Below, piece after piece: positions 5,526-6,754 of a stretch of 6,754 bases of DNA. Source of the stretch: CAYJPV01 sp964396055. GTDB taxonomy: Bacteria; Acidobacteriota; Vicinamibacteria; Vicinamibacterales; JAKQTR01. The stretch spans positions 1 to 6,754 of the forward strand of contig CAYNDV010000205.1 of the NCBI GenBank assembly GCA_964396055.1, written 5' to 3'. Both the position numbers and the translations under genes were made by a program. Within the stretch, counting starts at the first letter, position 1, and each line of letters opens with the position of its first letter. The notes below the pieces were generated by a model. It saw only the letters and a program-made list of their open reading frames with translations, made no database searches and was not told where the DNA came from.

Positions 5526-6754
5526 GTGGAACGCGACATCCGGCAGGACCTGCACGACGCCGTCCTGGCGCGGCTGCGGGGGATGGGCGATCTGTCGCCG
5601 GCGGGCATCCGGACGGCGGCCGAGGCCGAGTGCGCGCTGTTCGAGCGTCAGCACCGCGTGACGGTGAGCCCTGAACTGCGCGCGGCCGTGACCGACGCCA
5701 TCATCGGCGCCGCCCACGGGTACGGGCCGATCCAGCCGTTGATGGACGATCCCAACGTCACCGAAATCATGGTGAACGGACCCGAGCGCATCTACGTCGA
5801 GTCGGGCGGGATCAAGATGAAGACGACGCTGCGCTTTGCGAACGAAGCGGACCTGCGACGGGTGATCGAGCGCATGATCATGCAGTCGGGCCGCCGCCTC
5901 GACGAGCGCCTGCCGTACGCCGACTTCGCCCTCGAGAATGGCGCGCGCGTCCACGCCATCCTCCCGCCGCTGTCGGCGGGCGGGTCCACCGTCACCATCC
6001 GCAAGTTCCTGGCGTCGATCCGCACCATTCACGACCTCACGCGCATGGGCACCCTGGACTGGCGCATGGCCCAGTTCCTCGAGGCCTGCATCCGGGGGCG
6101 GATCAACATCATGTTCTCGGGGCCGACGGGCAGCGGCAAGACCACCACCCTGGAGGTGCTGTCGGCCTGCATCGATCCGCAGGAGCGCATCATCATCATC
6201 GAGGACGCTCCCGAGCTGACGCTGCGGCAGGAGCACGTGGTGCGGCTGTTGACGCGGCCGCCCAGCATCGAGGGCGCCGGCGAAGTGACCATCCGGATGC
6301 TGGTGCGCAACTGTTTCCGCATGCGGCCGACGCGGATCATCATCGGCGAGATCCGCGGCGAGGAGGCGATGGACTACCTCCAGGCCCAGACGAGCGGTCA
6401 CCGGGGCTGCCTGGCGGTGATTCACGCGTCGAGCCCTCGCGACGCGCTCATGCGGATCGAGACGATGGCCCTCTACGCGGGGTTGAACCTGCCGGCGTGG
6501 GCCATCCGCCAGCAGGTGGCCTCGGGCCTGCAGCTCATCGTCCAGCACGAGCAACTGGGTGATGGGCGCCGCGTGATCTCGCACCTGACCGAGGTGGCCG
6601 GTTTCGCCGACGGCGAGATCCAGCTGCGCGACCTCTTCGAGTACGACGTCGAGGGGACGGGGGAGAACGGCGTGTCGGGCCGTTTCGTGTGCCGCGGCCG
6701 GCCCGCGTTCCTCCCGCAGCTGCAGAAACGCGGCGTCACGCTGGACGAGCGGGT
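5526..6754 (+). CDS. cpaF: CpaF/TadA-family secretion ATPase (Flp pilus / Tad type II-like), 3' end missing
   Basis: Family role: a cytoplasmic hexameric ATPase that powers assembly, and in some cases retraction, of Tad/Flp pili. Seen in 409 codons from GTG 5526: an N-terminal helical part; the CpaF signature GYGPIQPL (65-72) and TEIMVNGPERIYVE (79-92); GRRLDERLPYAD (122-133); TVTIRKF (155-161); Walker A GPTGSGKT (199-206, Lys205); Asp box IIIIEDAPEL (222-231); arginine-rich stretch RLLTRPPSIEG; Walker B IIIGEIRGEE (271-280); His box TSGHRG (289-294, His292) and VIHASSPRDAL with His300. Catalytic residues are intact. Most family members read GHDG where this one has GHRG, and SMATLHANSP where this one has CLAVIHASSP. 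The reading stays open to the edge and has reached the RPAFLPQLQ segment that lies close to the end in relatives, so little is missing. It is 56 bases from the permease and probably heads its own unit; further tad genes may follow outside the window. Confidence 0.93.
   Translation, partial: MERDIRQDLHDAVLARLRGMGDLSPAGIRTAAEAECALFERQHRVTVSPELRAAVTDAIIGAAHGYGPIQPLMDDPNVTEIMVNGPERIYVESGGIKMKTTLRFANEADLRRVIERMIMQSGRRLDERLPYADFALENGARVHAILPPLSAGGSTVTIRKFLASIRTIHDLTRMGTLDWRMAQFLEACIRGRINIMFSGPTGSGKTTTLEVLSACIDPQERIIIIEDAPELTLRQEHVVRLLTRPPSIEGAGEVTIRMLVRNCFRMRPTRIIIGEIRGEEAMDYLQAQTSGHRGCLAVIHASSPRDALMRIETMALYAGLNLPAWAIRQQVASGLQLIVQHEQLGDGRRVISHLTEVAGFADGEIQLRDLFEYDVEGTGENGVSGRFVCRGRPAFLPQLQKRGVTLDER

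Noticed and set aside
5460..6584. Minus-strand open frame of 374 codons opposite the CpaF gene
   Set aside because: The plus strand carries all CpaF catalytic motifs; the antisense product is His/Arg/Asp-rich with no domain.
1..6754. CRISPR arrays, tRNA or rRNA genes, insertion sequences, integrase or toxin-antitoxin genes
   Set aside because: No repeated spacer pattern, RNA gene fold, transposase motif or paired small genes were seen on either strand.

Overview
The window is very GC-rich bacterial DNA with dense coding and strong G/C bias at third codon positions, so almost every real gene casts a long open shadow on the other strand. The closest impression is a high-GC Gram-negative soil-type bacterium. 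An acidobacterium of the Vicinamibacteria kind is my best guess, because serial HlyD-like adaptors in front of an FtsX/MacB-type permease are common there. This is inferred from style and gene order, not shown; Myxococcota or Gemmatimonadota are not excluded.

Layout. (1) 1-218, minus strand: the N-terminal 72 codons of a small hypothetical protein that runs off the left edge. (2) 219-328: a 110-base divergent intergenic region, the only place in the window for the promoter of the next operon. (3) 329-5469, plus strand: a four-gene operon of three consecutive paralogous periplasmic adaptor (membrane fusion) proteins of the HlyD/MacA/RND-adaptor type, followed by one MacB-like ABC permease. Junctions 1/2 and 3/4 are ATGA stop/start overlaps. 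Junction 2/3 has a 13-base gap that is bridged exactly by a 6-codon mini-ORF with its own Shine-Dalgarno and an ATGA overlap at each end. (4) 5470-5525: a short spacer with a strong GC-rich hairpin whose right arm runs into the ribosome binding site of the next gene. (5) 5526 to the right edge: a CpaF/TadA-type secretion ATPase, nearly complete, with all its nucleotide-binding motifs.

Working model. The three adaptors share one architecture (N-terminal membrane or lipid anchor, split lipoyl half-motifs, helical hairpin, beta-barrel, membrane-proximal domain) but differ in anchor and in the loop within the lipoyl region. With a single permease they look like parts of one tripartite transport or envelope machine, possibly with a mixed adaptor ring. 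No ABC ATPase and no TolC-like outer membrane channel is present, and the operon appears bounded on both sides, so these would have to be supplied from elsewhere. The CpaF gene has its own ribosome binding site and probably starts a separate Tad/Flp pilus-type unit.

No tRNA, rRNA, CRISPR array, insertion sequence or phage gene was seen. No stretch longer than 300 bases lacks a gene.
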